From assembly GCF_900177805.1 (NCBI RefSeq), contig NZ_FXAX01000003.1, positions 62,001 through 126,000 on the forward strand: a stretch of 64,000 bases of DNA, in the 5' to 3' direction. The DNA comes from Fibrobacter sp. UWB13 (GTDB taxonomy: Bacteria > Fibrobacterota > Fibrobacteria > Fibrobacterales > Fibrobacteraceae). The notes under the pieces are model-generated. The model had not been told where the DNA came from and made no database searches. It saw only the letters and a program-made list of their open reading frames with translations. How positions within the stretch are numbered: the first letter of the stretch is position 1; every line of letters starts with the position of its first letter. This document shows positions 1 through 8,578 of this stretch, one piece after another. The position numbers and the translations under genes were made by a program.

Positions 1-21
1 GAATTTTAAAGAGATTGATTA

Positions 22-1866
22 ATGGCAGCTACGAAATATACAGAAGACAGCATCAAATCCCTAGAGTGGCATGAACACATCCGTCTGCGCCCCGGTATGT
101 ACATCGGTAAGCTTGGCGACGGACAGAGCCCGGACGACGGCATTTACGTGCTCGTCAAGGAAATTATCGACAACTCCATCGACGAATTCGTGATGGGTGC
201 CGGCAAGAAGATTGAAATCAACATTGACGACCATGCGGCTCGCGTGCGCGACTACGGGCGCGGCATTCCGCTGGGCAAGGTCATCGACTGCGTGTCGAAG
301 ATCAACACAGGTGGTAAGTACGATTCCGAAGCGTTCCAGAAGTCCGTCGGTTTGAACGGTGTGGGTACAAAGGCTGTGAACGCCCTTTCTACCAGATTCA
401 TCGTCAAGAGCTACCGCGACGGCCGCATGAAGCAGGCAGAATTCAGCCGCGGCGTGCTCGTACAAGACTATAAGGAATGCGCCACAAACGAAAAGAACGG
501 TACCGAAATTTACTTTGAACCGGATGCTGACATTTTCAAGAACTACCGCTTCCTCCCAGCCTACATGGAAGAGAAGGTCTGGAACTACGCCTACTTGAAC
601 AACGGGCTTCAGCTCGTGATGAACGACAAGGTTTACACGAGCCCGAACGGCCTTTTGGATCTTTTGAACAAACACGTGGACGATTCCATCCGCTACCCGG
701 TAATACACTTCAAGGGCAAGGATATCGAATGCGCCTTCACGCACGGTAACCAGTACGGCGAACATTACTACAGCTTTGTAAACGGTCAGCACACCACTCA
801 GGGTGGTACGCACCAGCAGGCTTTCCGCGAAGGTCTTGTCAAAGGCGCCCGCGACCACTTCAAGAAGGACTTGGACCCGCAAGACGTGCGCAACTGCGTC
901 ATTGGAGCCATTTCCGTGCGCATCCAGGAACCAGTTTTCGAATCCCAGACAAAGACAAAGCTCGGCTCGACGACGGTCGCTCCGGGTGGCGCCCAGCTGC
1001 GCTCCTGGGTTGTGGATTACGTAGCAAGTGAGTTCGACAACTTCTTGCACAAGAATCCCGAAACCGAAAAGGCACTCCTCAACCGCATCACGCAAAACGA
1101 ACGTGAACGTAAGGAAATTGCAGGCATCAAGAAGCTTGCAAACGAACGCGCCAAGAAGGCAAACTTGCACAACCGCAAGCTGCGCGACTGCAAGATCCAC
1201 CTCACCGACGTGAAGAACGCGCTCAACCGCGAATCGATGATTTTCATTACAGAAGGTGACTCCGCATCCGGCTCTATCACCAAGGCCCGTAACGTGCAGA
1301 CGCAGGCTGTGTTCAGTTTGCGCGGTAAGCCGCTCAACAGCTTTGGCATGACGAAGAAGGTCGTGTACGAGAACGAAGAATTCAACTTGTTGCAGCACGC
1401 ACTCGACATCGAAAACGGTCTCGAGAACTTGCGTTACGACAAAGTGATTATCGCGACCGATGCTGATGTGGACGGTATGCACATTCGCCTTTTGCTCATG
1501 ACGTTCTTCTTGCAGTTCTTCCCGGAACTCGTGGAACAGAAGCACTTGTACATCTTGCAGACACCGCTTTTCCGCGTGCGCAACAAGCAGGTGACCAAGT
1601 ACTGCTACGACGAAGCGGAACGCGACAAGGCTGCAAAGGAAATCGGCAAGACCGGTCTCGAGATTACTCGATTCAAAGGTCTTGGCGAAATCAGCCCGGA
1701 AGAATTCGGACAGTTCATCAACGAGGACATGCGCCTTGAAACGGTGAGCATTCCGCCCGACGCTTCGCTCGGCAAGATGCTGGAATACTACATGGGCAAC
1801 AACACGCCTATGCGCCAGGAACACATCGTGCTGAACCTGAGAGCTGAAGCAGTCGAAGAATTGTAG
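22..1866 (+). CDS. parE: DNA topoisomerase IV subunit B (type IIA topoisomerase ATPase subunit)
   Basis: 614 residues, a normal ParE length. It is the ATPase/Toprim subunit that works with ParC to decatenate and relax DNA. The GHKL ATPase motifs are visible: N-box [10 protein letters not shown] (about 47-56), DYGRGIP (77-83) and GLNGVGTK (110-117). The Toprim metal motifs are EGDSASG (from E411) and DADVDG (480-485). The short, insert-free Toprim region and the sequence style resemble ParE of Bacteroidetes-like bacteria more than long GyrB, but a gyrase-B role cannot be excluded from one subunit. The start is supported by a purine-rich AGAG upstream. parC is not in the window after this gene; what lies before it is unseen. 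A hairpin terminator follows. Confidence 0.92.
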   Translation: MAATKYTEDSIKSLEWHEHIRLRPGMYIGKLGDGQSPDDGIYVLVKEIIDNSIDEFVMGAGKKIEINIDDHAARVRDYGRGIPLGKVIDCVSKINTGGKYDSEAFQKSVGLNGVGTKAVNALSTRFIVKSYRDGRMKQAEFSRGVLVQDYKECATNEKNGTEIYFEPDADIFKNYRFLPAYMEEKVWNYAYLNNGLQLVMNDKVYTSPNGLLDLLNKHVDDSIRYPVIHFKGKDIECAFTHGNQYGEHYYSFVNGQHTTQGGTHQQAFREGLVKGARDHFKKDLDPQDVRNCVIGAISVRIQEPVFESQTKTKLGSTTVAPGGAQLRSWVVDYVASEFDNFLHKNPETEKALLNRITQNERERKEIAGIKKLANERAKKANLHNRKLRDCKIHLTDVKNALNRESMIFITEGDSASGSITKARNVQTQAVFSLRGKPLNSFGMTKKVVYENEEFNLLQHALDIENGLENLRYDKVIIATDADVDGMHIRLLLMTFFLQFFPELVEQKHLYILQTPLFRVRNKQVTKYCYDEAERDKAAKEIGKTGLEITRFKGLGEISPEEFGQFINEDMRLETVSIPPDASLGKMLEYYMGNNTPMRQEHIVLNLRAEAVEEL

Positions 1867-1891
1867 TTGATTCAGTAGACAGTAGGAGAAA

Positions 1892-1933
1892 GAAGCCCGC
1901 GAACACAAAAATCGCGAGCTTCTTCTTTTTTTA
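1892..1933 (+). terminator. Rho-independent terminator of parE
   Basis: Stem GAAGC/GCTTC extended by CGCGA/TCGCG around an A-rich loop, followed by TTCTTTTTTT, 25 bases after the parE stop codon. Confidence 0.8.
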
Positions 1934-1943
1934 GGTCCAAAAA

Positions 1944-3008
1944 TTAAAAAGGCAAATCTGCATCCTTATCCATCTCATCAATGTCATCGTTGAAATCGGG
2001 ACAAGAATCCGGATCCATTGAGGCGAGTTCCACAAACCATTGAGGAAGACGATCTTCCAATTCCAAAACGGAATTATCAAACATATCCCTTACCTGCTTG
2101 GGATCCGTGATATTCCATTGTTCGAGATTTCCCTTAAACTGCGATTCGCAAAACATACAGTTCAAATCCGTTTTTTCAGAAACATTCCATGATGAAATAT
2201 CCCCATTGAATTCGGATCGATAAAACATGTTCGACATATCCCTTGCATGCGAAACATCCCAGCCGCTAATATCGCCATTGAACCTGGATGATGCAAACAT
2301 TCCGTTAAAGTCTTCGACTTTAGAAACATCCCAACCGCTAATATTGCCATTAAACACAGAAAGATTGAACATGTAGGACATGCAAAGGACATGAGAGGTA
2401 TCCCACAAACTGATATCGCCGTTAAATTGGGAACGTTCAAACATAAAGCCCATATCACTCACGTTAGAAACATCCCAATGTCCTATATCGCCATTAAATT
2501 CCGAATCACAAAACATCAAACTCATACACTGCACTTTAGATACATTCCACTGGCTGATATCGCCATTGAATTTTGTGGCAGAAAACATCATATCCATATC
2601 TACCACATTGGAAACATCCCACTGGCTAATGTCACCCATAAATTTTGAGCAATGGAATGTACCTTTCATGTACTTTACATTGGAAACATCCCAGCCGCTA
2701 ATATCGCCATTGAACTCAGAATCGCTAAACATAAATTCCATAGTTTCCACATGAGACACATCCCACTTACTAATATCACCATTGAACTTGGAATTAGAAA
2801 AAACACCGTTCATATTCCTTACGTTGGACACATCCCATTGACTGATGTCGCCATTGAAATTTTGGTTGGGATAAGAGAACAGGTCATCCAGTTCATACAA
2901 ATCCGAGACATCGATAAAATTCAAATCGCAATTAGGACCAAGCTTTTCCATGTATTCATGGACGAGCTTTTTCAGATGTCCCAAATTTCTCGCTACAACT
3001 TTTTCCAC
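1944..3008 (-). CDS. DUF285/BspA-type leucine-rich repeat protein, no signal peptide
   Basis: 354 residues. After an N-terminal segment with the usual lead-in (LVHEYMEKLGPNCDLNFIDVS) come eleven consecutive 24-residue repeats of the form FNGDISxWDVSxVxxMxxMF, encoded by 72-bp DNA repeats, then an acidic tail. This is the pattern of the BspA-like surface protein family (PF03382). In other bacteria such proteins bind host or matrix proteins, but this one shows no signal peptide, lipobox or sorting domain, so its location is unclear. The start is GTG at 3008, backed by AGGAG eight bases upstream. The gene is more AT-rich than its neighbours and stands alone between parE and the corC operon, which may point to transfer or fast evolution. 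Function unknown. Confidence 0.8.
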   Translation of the reverse strand: MEKVVARNLGHLKKLVHEYMEKLGPNCDLNFIDVSDLYELDDLFSYPNQNFNGDISQWDVSNVRNMNGVFSNSKFNGDISKWDVSHVETMEFMFSDSEFNGDISGWDVSNVKYMKGTFHCSKFMGDISQWDVSNVVDMDMMFSATKFNGDISQWNVSKVQCMSLMFCDSEFNGDIGHWDVSNVSDMGFMFERSQFNGDISLWDTSHVLCMSYMFNLSVFNGNISGWDVSKVEDFNGMFASSRFNGDISGWDVSHARDMSNMFYRSEFNGDISSWNVSEKTDLNCMFCESQFKGNLEQWNITDPKQVRDMFDNSVLELEDRLPQWFVELASMDPDSCPDFNDDIDEMDKDADLPF

Positions 3009-3081
3009 TTTATAATCTCCTTTATATCCTTATTATCGTATGAACGTCTCGTATTGTAAAATCTGCGGAATTTTCGGCAAA

Positions 3082-3106
3082 AGAAAAAGCCCCGATTAGG
3101 GGCTTT
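3082..3106 (-). terminator. Terminator of the corC-like operon
   Basis: Stem AAAGCCCC / GGGGCTTT with a five-base loop; on the minus strand it runs into TTTTTCTTTT. It lies about 30 bases past the stop of the CorC-like gene. Confidence 0.8.
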
Positions 3107-3136
3107 CCTCACTTTTTTGAGATGCAACTTCGAGCT

Positions 3137-4462
3137 CTACACTTTGTGGAGTGTCTGCGTCTTGGGGCCTTTCACGCCAGCAGGGAGGATCATCATGACC
3201 TTTTCCATGCGGGTGCCATCCATGCGCAGAACGCGGAACGTGTAACCCTGAATCTTGACTTCGGCACCCGGTGACGGGATGATGCCAAGCGTTGCCTGGA
3301 TGAGGCCAGAGAGCGTTTCCACGTGGGAATTCTCAGGCGGCTTGAGTTCCACATCGAGCTCGTATTCCAAATCCGAAAGCGTCATTAACGGGTCGAGAAT
3401 GTAGCGTCCGTCCTTCAACTTCTGCACGTCCTCGTCTTCGTCCATGTCGTCTTCGTCGCGGATTTCACCGACGATTTCTTCGAGAATGTCTTCGAGCGTT
3501 ACAAGGCCAGCCGTGCCGCCGTATTCGTCCACGACAATCGCGAGCTGGTTACCCGTCTTGCGGAGTTCCGTCAAAAGATCATCAATCTTCTTGTGGTACG
3601 GCACATAAACCGGCGGCATCACGAGCTTCATCAAGTCAAACGGCTCGTCGTGATGTTCCGTGTACCATTCCAAGAAGTCGCGGTTCGAAAGGATACCGAC
3701 AATATTGTCGACCGTTTCCTTGTAAACCGGCAAACGGGAATGGCGTTCGTTGTTCAAGACCTTCACCAAGTCCTCAAGCGACGTGTCCACATCAATCGCG
3801 CACATGTCCACACGCGGAGTCATGATTTCGCGCACCGGAGTTTCCACGAAGTCGAAGATATTGAGGATCATCTGGCGTTCTTCTTTTTCAAGGCCTTCGC
3901 CTTCAGAGAGCGAAGCATCCGAGAGGTCCGCCTGCACAGCGTCACGGCGTTCTTCGGGCAAGAAGCTGAGCTTAGCGTCGTAACCCAAGGCGTTCAGCAA
4001 CTTGAGGTAAATGGTATGGCAAACGCGTCCCACCGGCACGAACGGCATGCGGATAAGCCTGTACAGCGGCACAAGCACCACAGACAAAGTATCCGGCTTC
4101 AAGTTGCCAATCAAGTTCGGGCAGAAGATGGTCACTATATAAATCACGGCACAGGCGCAAAGCATGTACGCCATGATTCCGAGCAGCCAGAAGTCGTGCG
4201 TCCACTGCCACGGCGCATTCGAGAACAAATAAAATCCGAACACGCCAATGCCCACGTCCGAAAAGATTCGGCCAATGGAGACGGTTTCGTTGTAGCCTCG
4301 GTTTTCGACAATCTTTGCAATCTTCGCTTCGCGGTCCGTGCGATCGTGGTCTTCACGCTTGGCATAGATGGCGGCAAAGACTGCCTTGATTAAAGTAAAC
4401 GATGCCGAAACTAAAAGAAAGAAAACGAGAAGAACAATCGCAATGGTGTTCGTATCACCCAT
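3137..4462 (-). CDS. CorC/HlyC-type CBS-domain membrane protein
   Basis: 441 residues. Hydrophobic segments at the N terminus (about 6-30, then 70-120) form a membrane part. A CBS pair follows (start at VREIMTPRVDMCAID; second half around VDEYGGTAGLVTLEDILEEIVGEI), then a C-terminal CorC_HlyC transporter-associated domain ending near the stop. Family members are linked to magnesium/cobalt efflux or, as GldE, to gliding and type IX secretion accessory roles. It overlaps ybeY by 8 bases; the E. coli ybeY-ybeX pair has the same partnership, so a conserved functional link to ribosome or Mg2+ homeostasis is likely. The N-terminal region is less typical of DUF21, so the transport activity is not proven. 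Confidence 0.85.
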   Translation of the reverse strand: MGDTNTIAIVLLVFFLLVSASFTLIKAVFAAIYAKREDHDRTDREAKIAKIVENRGYNETVSIGRIFSDVGIGVFGFYLFSNAPWQWTHDFWLLGIMAYMLCACAVIYIVTIFCPNLIGNLKPDTLSVVLVPLYRLIRMPFVPVGRVCHTIYLKLLNALGYDAKLSFLPEERRDAVQADLSDASLSEGEGLEKEERQMILNIFDFVETPVREIMTPRVDMCAIDVDTSLEDLVKVLNNERHSRLPVYKETVDNIVGILSNRDFLEWYTEHHDEPFDLMKLVMPPVYVPYHKKIDDLLTELRKTGNQLAIVVDEYGGTAGLVTLEDILEEIVGEIRDEDDMDEDEDVQKLKDGRYILDPLMTLSDLEYELDVELKPPENSHVETLSGLIQATLGIIPSPGAEVKIQGYTFRVLRMDGTRMEKVMMILPAGVKGPKTQTLHKV

Positions 4463-4940
4463 TTTCCATGCTCTCCTTGTCCTTGTACGGATCCAGTCCC
4501 AAGAACTCGCATTCGCGGGCGCGCATCACCTTGCGGTCGGCAGCCTTGATATGGTCGTACCCCGACAGGTGGAGTAGTCCGTGAACAATCACGCGCTTCA
4601 TCTCGGCAAAAAAGCTATTGCCGTACTGCGGGGCCTGGCGCTTGACCTGGTCCCTTGCGATGTAGATTTCGCCGAGCATCTCTTCTTCGCCCGGGATTTC
4701 TTCGTGCCATTCGAACGAAAGCACGTCCGTCACCTTGTCGAGCCCGCGGTAGTTTTTGTTCATCTCGCGAACGAACTCGTCGGTGCAGAGCACGATGTTG
4801 ACGTTGTTCTCCGTGCCTTCTTCGGCAAGGAGCTTGCGGGCCATAGCTTCGAACTTATCCTTCCACGGGAAGGACTCGATATTCCCCTCGCACAGGAAAT
4901 CGATAGTGTAGTCTTTCTTTTTACTAGCAGGGTCTGGCAT
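4455..4940 (-). CDS. ybeY: Endoribonuclease YbeY (rRNA maturation factor)
   Basis: 161 residues. The zinc-binding signature of the UPF0054 family is intact: HGLLHLSGYDH gives the three histidines spaced H-x3-H-x5-H near residue 125. The preceding region (NxxYRGLDKVTDVLSFE) is also typical. YbeY acts in 16S rRNA 3'-end processing and ribosome quality control. Its start codon overlaps the stop of the upstream small gene as TAATG, and its end overlaps the CorC-like gene by 8 bases, so the three genes are translationally coupled. Confidence 0.93.
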   Translation of the reverse strand: MPDPASKKKDYTIDFLCEGNIESFPWKDKFEAMARKLLAEEGTENNVNIVLCTDEFVREMNKNYRGLDKVTDVLSFEWHEEIPGEEEMLGEIYIARDQVKRQAPQYGNSFFAEMKRVIVHGLLHLSGYDHIKAADRKVMRARECEFLGLDPYKDKESMENG

Positions 4941-5230
4941 TAAATGTTATACCACTTTTTTAAGACGTTGATAATGGCTTCGGCTTGCGCCTTGCCTGTA
5001 ATCTTGAACTTGCCTTGGGGCTTAAACGTGCCTTGCATCTTGCGGTAACGGCGCAGAGAGACCTTCGGTTCGCTGAACTCGCCCGTTTTCGGGTCACGGT
5101 CCTGGTAGAAGAACATCACGGTCGGCCAGGCGCCCTTTGAAAGGACTTCCTTGCTCAATTCCTTGATGACGACTTCGCCGGTTTCTTCGTCAGTGTATTC
5201 GACGGTCAAATCTTCAACTTCTGCACTCAT
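4940..5230 (-). CDS. Small conserved cytoplasmic protein (unknown function)
   Basis: 96 residues, MSAEVEDLTVEYTDEETGEV at the start. The open frame extends further upstream, but the ATG at 5230 has GGAGG six bases before it, so that start is chosen. No signal peptide or membrane span. I recognise it as a type of short conserved hypothetical protein also seen in deltaproteobacteria and related groups (VLSKGAWPTVMFFYQDRD... KVSLRRYRK), but no function is known to me. It is coupled to ybeY by a TAATG overlap, which suggests a housekeeping role linked to translation or RNA metabolism; that part is inference. Confidence 0.75.
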   Translation of the reverse strand: MSAEVEDLTVEYTDEETGEVVIKELSKEVLSKGAWPTVMFFYQDRDPKTGEFSEPKVSLRRYRKMQGTFKPQGKFKITGKAQAEAIINVLKKWYNI

Positions 5231-5291
5231 CTTTACCTCCAATGAAACACAAGTACTATACAATTATAACATTATTATGGAGCTTGTGGGT

Positions 5292-6059
5292 TCACACTTC
5301 GTGGTGATGATGCTCGCAGCAGCCACCGTGGGTATGGTCGTGGCTCCCGAGAACACGATGCGGCACCCCGTGGGCAATCAAATCGACCTCGCAGCCATAA
5401 GTGCTATGCAACATTTCTTCGGTCAGGTTCGCCCCTTCATGGTAATGCACAGAATGGTTCACGCAAACGACGCTTTTCACCTTATGCGAAAGAGCCATCA
5501 AGTCATGCGTCACAATCACAATCGTCATCGTCTCGCTGAATTCAGCAAGCATGCTATAAAGCGCTTCAATCCCAGCGACGTCAATATTATTGGATGGTTC
5601 ATCCAAAAAGAGAATCTTCGGATTGCAGACAAGAGAACGTGCAATGAGTACGCGTTGGCGTTCACCGCCACTCAGTTCGCCCAAACGACGGTCCAAAAAG
5701 GCGCCAATATGCACACGCTCAAGCGCTGCCTTCACTTCATCCGACTTGGGAGAAAGCCCGGTCTTGCCAGTGGCAACGCACTCGCCCACCGTAATCGGGA
5801 AGTCGATATTCTTGTTCGTGTTCTGCGGCACATAGCCAATAGCCACTTTCTTTGTCGGGACCTTTTCGCCAAAAACGCGCACAGTCCCAGACGTCGGTTT
5901 CAAGAGCCCGACCATCAACCTCATCAACGTGGACTTGCCACCGCCATTCGGTCCGATAATAGCAACAAAGTCATTTTCGTCAATGGACAAGTTCACGTCC
6001 GTAAGCACGGGCGACTTTCCATAGCCAAAACTGAGATTGCTTATATCGATAGCAGACAT
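5292..6059 (-). CDS. znuC: Zinc/manganese-type ABC transporter ATP-binding protein (ZnuC-like)
   Basis: 255 residues. Walker A is GPNGGGKST (36-44), the ABC signature LSGGERQRV lies near 133, and Walker B ILFLDEPSNNID near 157, with a switch His in IVIVTHD. The C terminus carries a His/Cys-rich tail (HDHTHGGCCEHHHH), a plausible metal-binding extension. Energises import of a metal bound by the adjacent ZnuA-like protein; start and upstream stop overlap as TAATG. The inner-membrane permease (ZnuB) that the complex needs is not next to it or elsewhere in the window. Confidence 0.88.
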   Translation of the reverse strand: MSAIDISNLSFGYGKSPVLTDVNLSIDENDFVAIIGPNGGGKSTLMRLMVGLLKPTSGTVRVFGEKVPTKKVAIGYVPQNTNKNIDFPITVGECVATGKTGLSPKSDEVKAALERVHIGAFLDRRLGELSGGERQRVLIARSLVCNPKILFLDEPSNNIDVAGIEALYSMLAEFSETMTIVIVTHDLMALSHKVKSVVCVNHSVHYHEGANLTEEMLHSTYGCEVDLIAHGVPHRVLGSHDHTHGGCCEHHHHEV

Positions 6060-6934
6060 TACTTCTTGCTAGCCTCTTTAAGAGCTTCGATGAACTTACG
6101 GGTATTGCCAATGAAATCAGCATCGAGCGGATCCGTTTCAACAACGACGGCATTCAAGTCCTTAGCAATAGTTGCAGCGGCGCGCTTGCTAAACTGCGGT
6201 TGCACAAATACGGTCTTCACGCCATTCTTGCGTCCCATCTTGATAAGTTCAGCCAAATCCTTCGGCTTGGGTTCCTTGCCATTGACCTCGATAGCGTACT
6301 GCTTGAGCTTGCAATCCTTGGCGAGATAACCGTATGACGGATGGAACACAATAAACGAACGACGGGCAATAGGCATATTGATAACGGTTTCGTTCAGCTC
6401 GCGTTCAAGCTTGCTCAAAGTTTTCTGGGTTTCTTGGATTCGGGAAATGTAGTACGTTTCATGTTCAGAATCTATCTTTTTGAGTTCCTGATAAACATTC
6501 TGCGCTAAGATTTTCACGCGATACGGAGAGGTCCAAATATGCGGATCGAGTTCTTCTTCATGATGATGACCATGAGCTTCGTGTTCATGTTCTTCCATCT
6601 TCATCCATTCCATATTTTTTGCAATATTAATGACCTGAACCTTTTTGTTGGCGCCCAGGAATCGAGGCAGCCAAGCCTTGTCCAAGCCGGAACCATCCGT
6701 GAAATAAATCTGAGCGAGCGAGAAAGCCTTGATAATCGCAGGCTTCGGTTCGTAATTGTGCGGATCAGCACCCGGAGGCAAAAGCGTCACCACATTCACG
6801 CGAGAACCACCGACCATCTTTACGAGAGTTGCATACGGCTGCAACGAAACAGCAACCGTAATGTGTTCATCGCCGGCAAATACAACGGCGGGAATCACGA
6901 CGAGCAGGAACAAAAGACGTGCAATATGACGCAT
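6059..6934 (-). CDS. znuA: Zinc-type ABC transporter periplasmic binding protein (ZnuA-like)
   Basis: 291 residues with a signal peptide (MRHIARLLFLLVVIPAVVFA). Cluster A-1/ZnuA features: the first metal His in GADPHNYEPKP, a His-rich loop (about 114-130, EEHEHEAHGHHHEEE), the second His in DPHIWTSP, the third in VFHPSYGYLAKD and a C-terminal Asp in VVETDPLDAD. The His-rich loop points to zinc rather than manganese. Genes on both sides overlap as TAATG, giving the order HAD phosphatase - znuA - znuC. No clear Zur box was recognised. Confidence 0.88.
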   Translation of the reverse strand: MRHIARLLFLLVVIPAVVFAGDEHITVAVSLQPYATLVKMVGGSRVNVVTLLPPGADPHNYEPKPAIIKAFSLAQIYFTDGSGLDKAWLPRFLGANKKVQVINIAKNMEWMKMEEHEHEAHGHHHEEELDPHIWTSPYRVKILAQNVYQELKKIDSEHETYYISRIQETQKTLSKLERELNETVINMPIARRSFIVFHPSYGYLAKDCKLKQYAIEVNGKEPKPKDLAELIKMGRKNGVKTVFVQPQFSKRAAATIAKDLNAVVVETDPLDADFIGNTRKFIEALKEASKK

Positions 6935-7725
6935 TATTTTTTTCCTTCTAAAAAGGCGTTGAAATCAATTTCACTAACGTTATTGACAATAAATTCGGGT
7001 TTCACGTCGAGATGCTCGACATCCGACATTTTCGATTCGCCACACAAGGGCAACACAAAACGGCAGCCGGAACGCTTTGCCAGTTCAAAATCCGTATAGA
7101 GGCGGTCACCCACAAACAGGATTTCTTCGGGGCGGTAAAGCTTCAAAAGTCCAGAGAGCATCGCCGGGTTCGGCTTGCCAAAGCTCATCTCGGGTTCGAC
7201 ACCGTAAGCCGTCTTGAGGAGAGCCATGAAGCTTCCGATATCGGGCACCGGACCGCGTTCGTCAGGGCAAACGAAATCCGTATGCGTGACCCAGAACGGG
7301 ATACCGCGCTGCACACGGAAAGAGAGTTCGCAAAGTTCTCGGTAATCAAAGCTGTTGTGGTAAGCGACAAGCACCAGCTCGGTTTCTTCGACCGAAGGGC
7401 GCAAATTGAGACTCGGGTCCTGCGCCGCAAACCATTCGTACACTTCCGGGTTCGCAAAGAAAAAGACGTTCTTGATCTTGCGTTCGTGAATCGCATCGAG
7501 CGAGAGGTACAACGCCGAGATAATGGAATCATCAGCCAGCGGAAGCCCCATGACCTTAAGGCGGTTCTCGTAAAAGACCGGAGACTTGCTCGTATTGTTG
7601 CTCAAATAATAGACCGGCACGCGCTTAGAGACGCGATTGACCGTTTCAACCGCACCTGGGTATGGGCGGCCACTCAAATAGAGAGTTCCGTCTAAATCGA
7701 AGACAACAGCTTTTACTTTTTTCAC
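6934..7725 (-). CDS. HAD-superfamily hydrolase, NagD/subclass IIA type
   Basis: 263 residues. Motif I is VFDLDGTLYLSG (Asp near residue 9), motif II YYLSNNTSKSP, and the C-terminal motif III/IV is GKPNPAMLSG... ILFVGDRLYTDFELAKRSG. This is the NagD / p-nitrophenylphosphatase branch, which acts on sugar phosphates, nucleotides or phosphoglycolate; the substrate cannot be read from sequence. Start is GTG at 7725; an obvious Shine-Dalgarno is missing. It is the first gene of the coupled znuA-znuC unit, so zinc-linked regulation is possible but not shown. Confidence 0.82.
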   Translation of the reverse strand: MKKVKAVVFDLDGTLYLSGRPYPGAVETVNRVSKRVPVYYLSNNTSKSPVFYENRLKVMGLPLADDSIISALYLSLDAIHERKIKNVFFFANPEVYEWFAAQDPSLNLRPSVEETELVLVAYHNSFDYRELCELSFRVQRGIPFWVTHTDFVCPDERGPVPDIGSFMALLKTAYGVEPEMSFGKPNPAMLSGLLKLYRPEEILFVGDRLYTDFELAKRSGCRFVLPLCGESKMSDVEHLDVKPEFIVNNVSEIDFNAFLEGKK

Positions 7726-7740
7726 GGGATGTAATATAGA

Positions 7741-7795
7741 AATTTAGTCTTTAGTTTTTAGTCGCTAGTCATTCGTCTATAGTGATTTGCTGTTT
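7741..7795. repeat. Intergenic heptad-repeat tract (single arm)
   Basis: About seven degenerate 7-bp units close to TTTAGTC / TTTAGTT / GCTAGTC / ATTCGTC between the divergent HAD and rsmE genes. Looks like one arm of the palindromic elements seen at 12.6, 30.0 and 50.4 kb, without the central hairpin. Confidence 0.55.
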
Positions 7796-7815
7796 GGTTT
7801 GCTATTTTTACTCCT

Positions 7816-8541
7816 ATGAAAACACCTGATAGTCGTTTCTATTGCCCACTCATTAGCGTTGGCACCATTATCTTGGACGAAAATGAAAGCAGCCATGCCG
7901 TGCGCGTTTGCCGCGCCGCAAATGGCGATACGCTACAACTCTGCGACGGCCTCGGGCATTACGCCGATGCAACAATCACCAAGGCAGACGCCAAAGCCTG
8001 CGAAGTCCGTGTAGACACAGTCGAAGACGCTCCGTTCAAGCGCCCGCGCCTGAATCTCGGTATCGCCTGCCTCAAGGATGACGCCCTCGAAGAAGTCGTT
8101 TTCCATGCGGCACAGACCGAAACGGATAGCATCATCTTTTTGCGTACGGACTATTCACAAGAGCCCAAGAACTCCGACTTGAAAAAGACGGTTCGACGCG
8201 CCGAGCTCAAATCGCTCGTGAGCCTCAAGCAATCCAAGAAGCCCTGGATGACGCGCATCGAAGGGCCGATTGAATTCGACAAGTGGCTCAAGGATTATCA
8301 GGGAGACTTGATTCTCTGCGATATCGATGGAGAACGTAAGCTGGATTTGGGTGAAGGTTCCGCAGATGGAACGCCCGCCAAGCCGATTACTTTACTTGTA
8401 GGCCCGGAAGGCGGATTTTCACCTCGCGAAATCGAAGCGATAAAAGCGTTCAAGAACGGGAAAGTCCATTTGCTGAACTTAGGCAACACGCGCCTCCGCG
8501 CCCGCACCGCCGCCATAATCGCATTAGGAAAAGTGCTATAA
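7816..8541 (+). CDS. rsmE: 16S rRNA (uracil-1498-N3)-methyltransferase
   Basis: 241 residues, usual RsmE length. The N-terminal PUA-like part (HAVRVCRAANGDTLQLCDG) is followed by the SPOUT methyltransferase domain with the knot motifs LLVGPEGGFSPREIEAI and LLNLGNTRLRARTAAIIAL. It methylates U1498 of 16S rRNA using S-adenosylmethionine. It is transcribed alone, divergent from the HAD-znu unit, and closed by a strong hairpin terminator. Confidence 0.94.
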   Translation: MKTPDSRFYCPLISVGTIILDENESSHAVRVCRAANGDTLQLCDGLGHYADATITKADAKACEVRVDTVEDAPFKRPRLNLGIACLKDDALEEVVFHAAQTETDSIIFLRTDYSQEPKNSDLKKTVRRAELKSLVSLKQSKKPWMTRIEGPIEFDKWLKDYQGDLILCDIDGERKLDLGEGSADGTPAKPITLLVGPEGGFSPREIEAIKAFKNGKVHLLNLGNTRLRARTAAIIALGKVL

Positions 8542-8544
8542 CAA

Positions 8545-8576
8545 AAAGAGCCGCGCAACCGCGCGACTCTTTTAAC
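8545..8576. terminator. Bidirectional terminator between rsmE and the GLUG protein gene
   Basis: Stem AAAGAG-cc-GCGC with its complement GCGC-ga-CTCTTT and a four-base loop; T runs on both strands suit both convergent genes. Confidence 0.8.
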
Positions 8577-8578
8577 AT

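Noticed and set aside
61-1908. Long minus-strand frame (615 codons) opposite parE
   Set aside because: It mirrors parE codons, has no family motifs and no ribosome-binding site; a GC-rich shadow frame.
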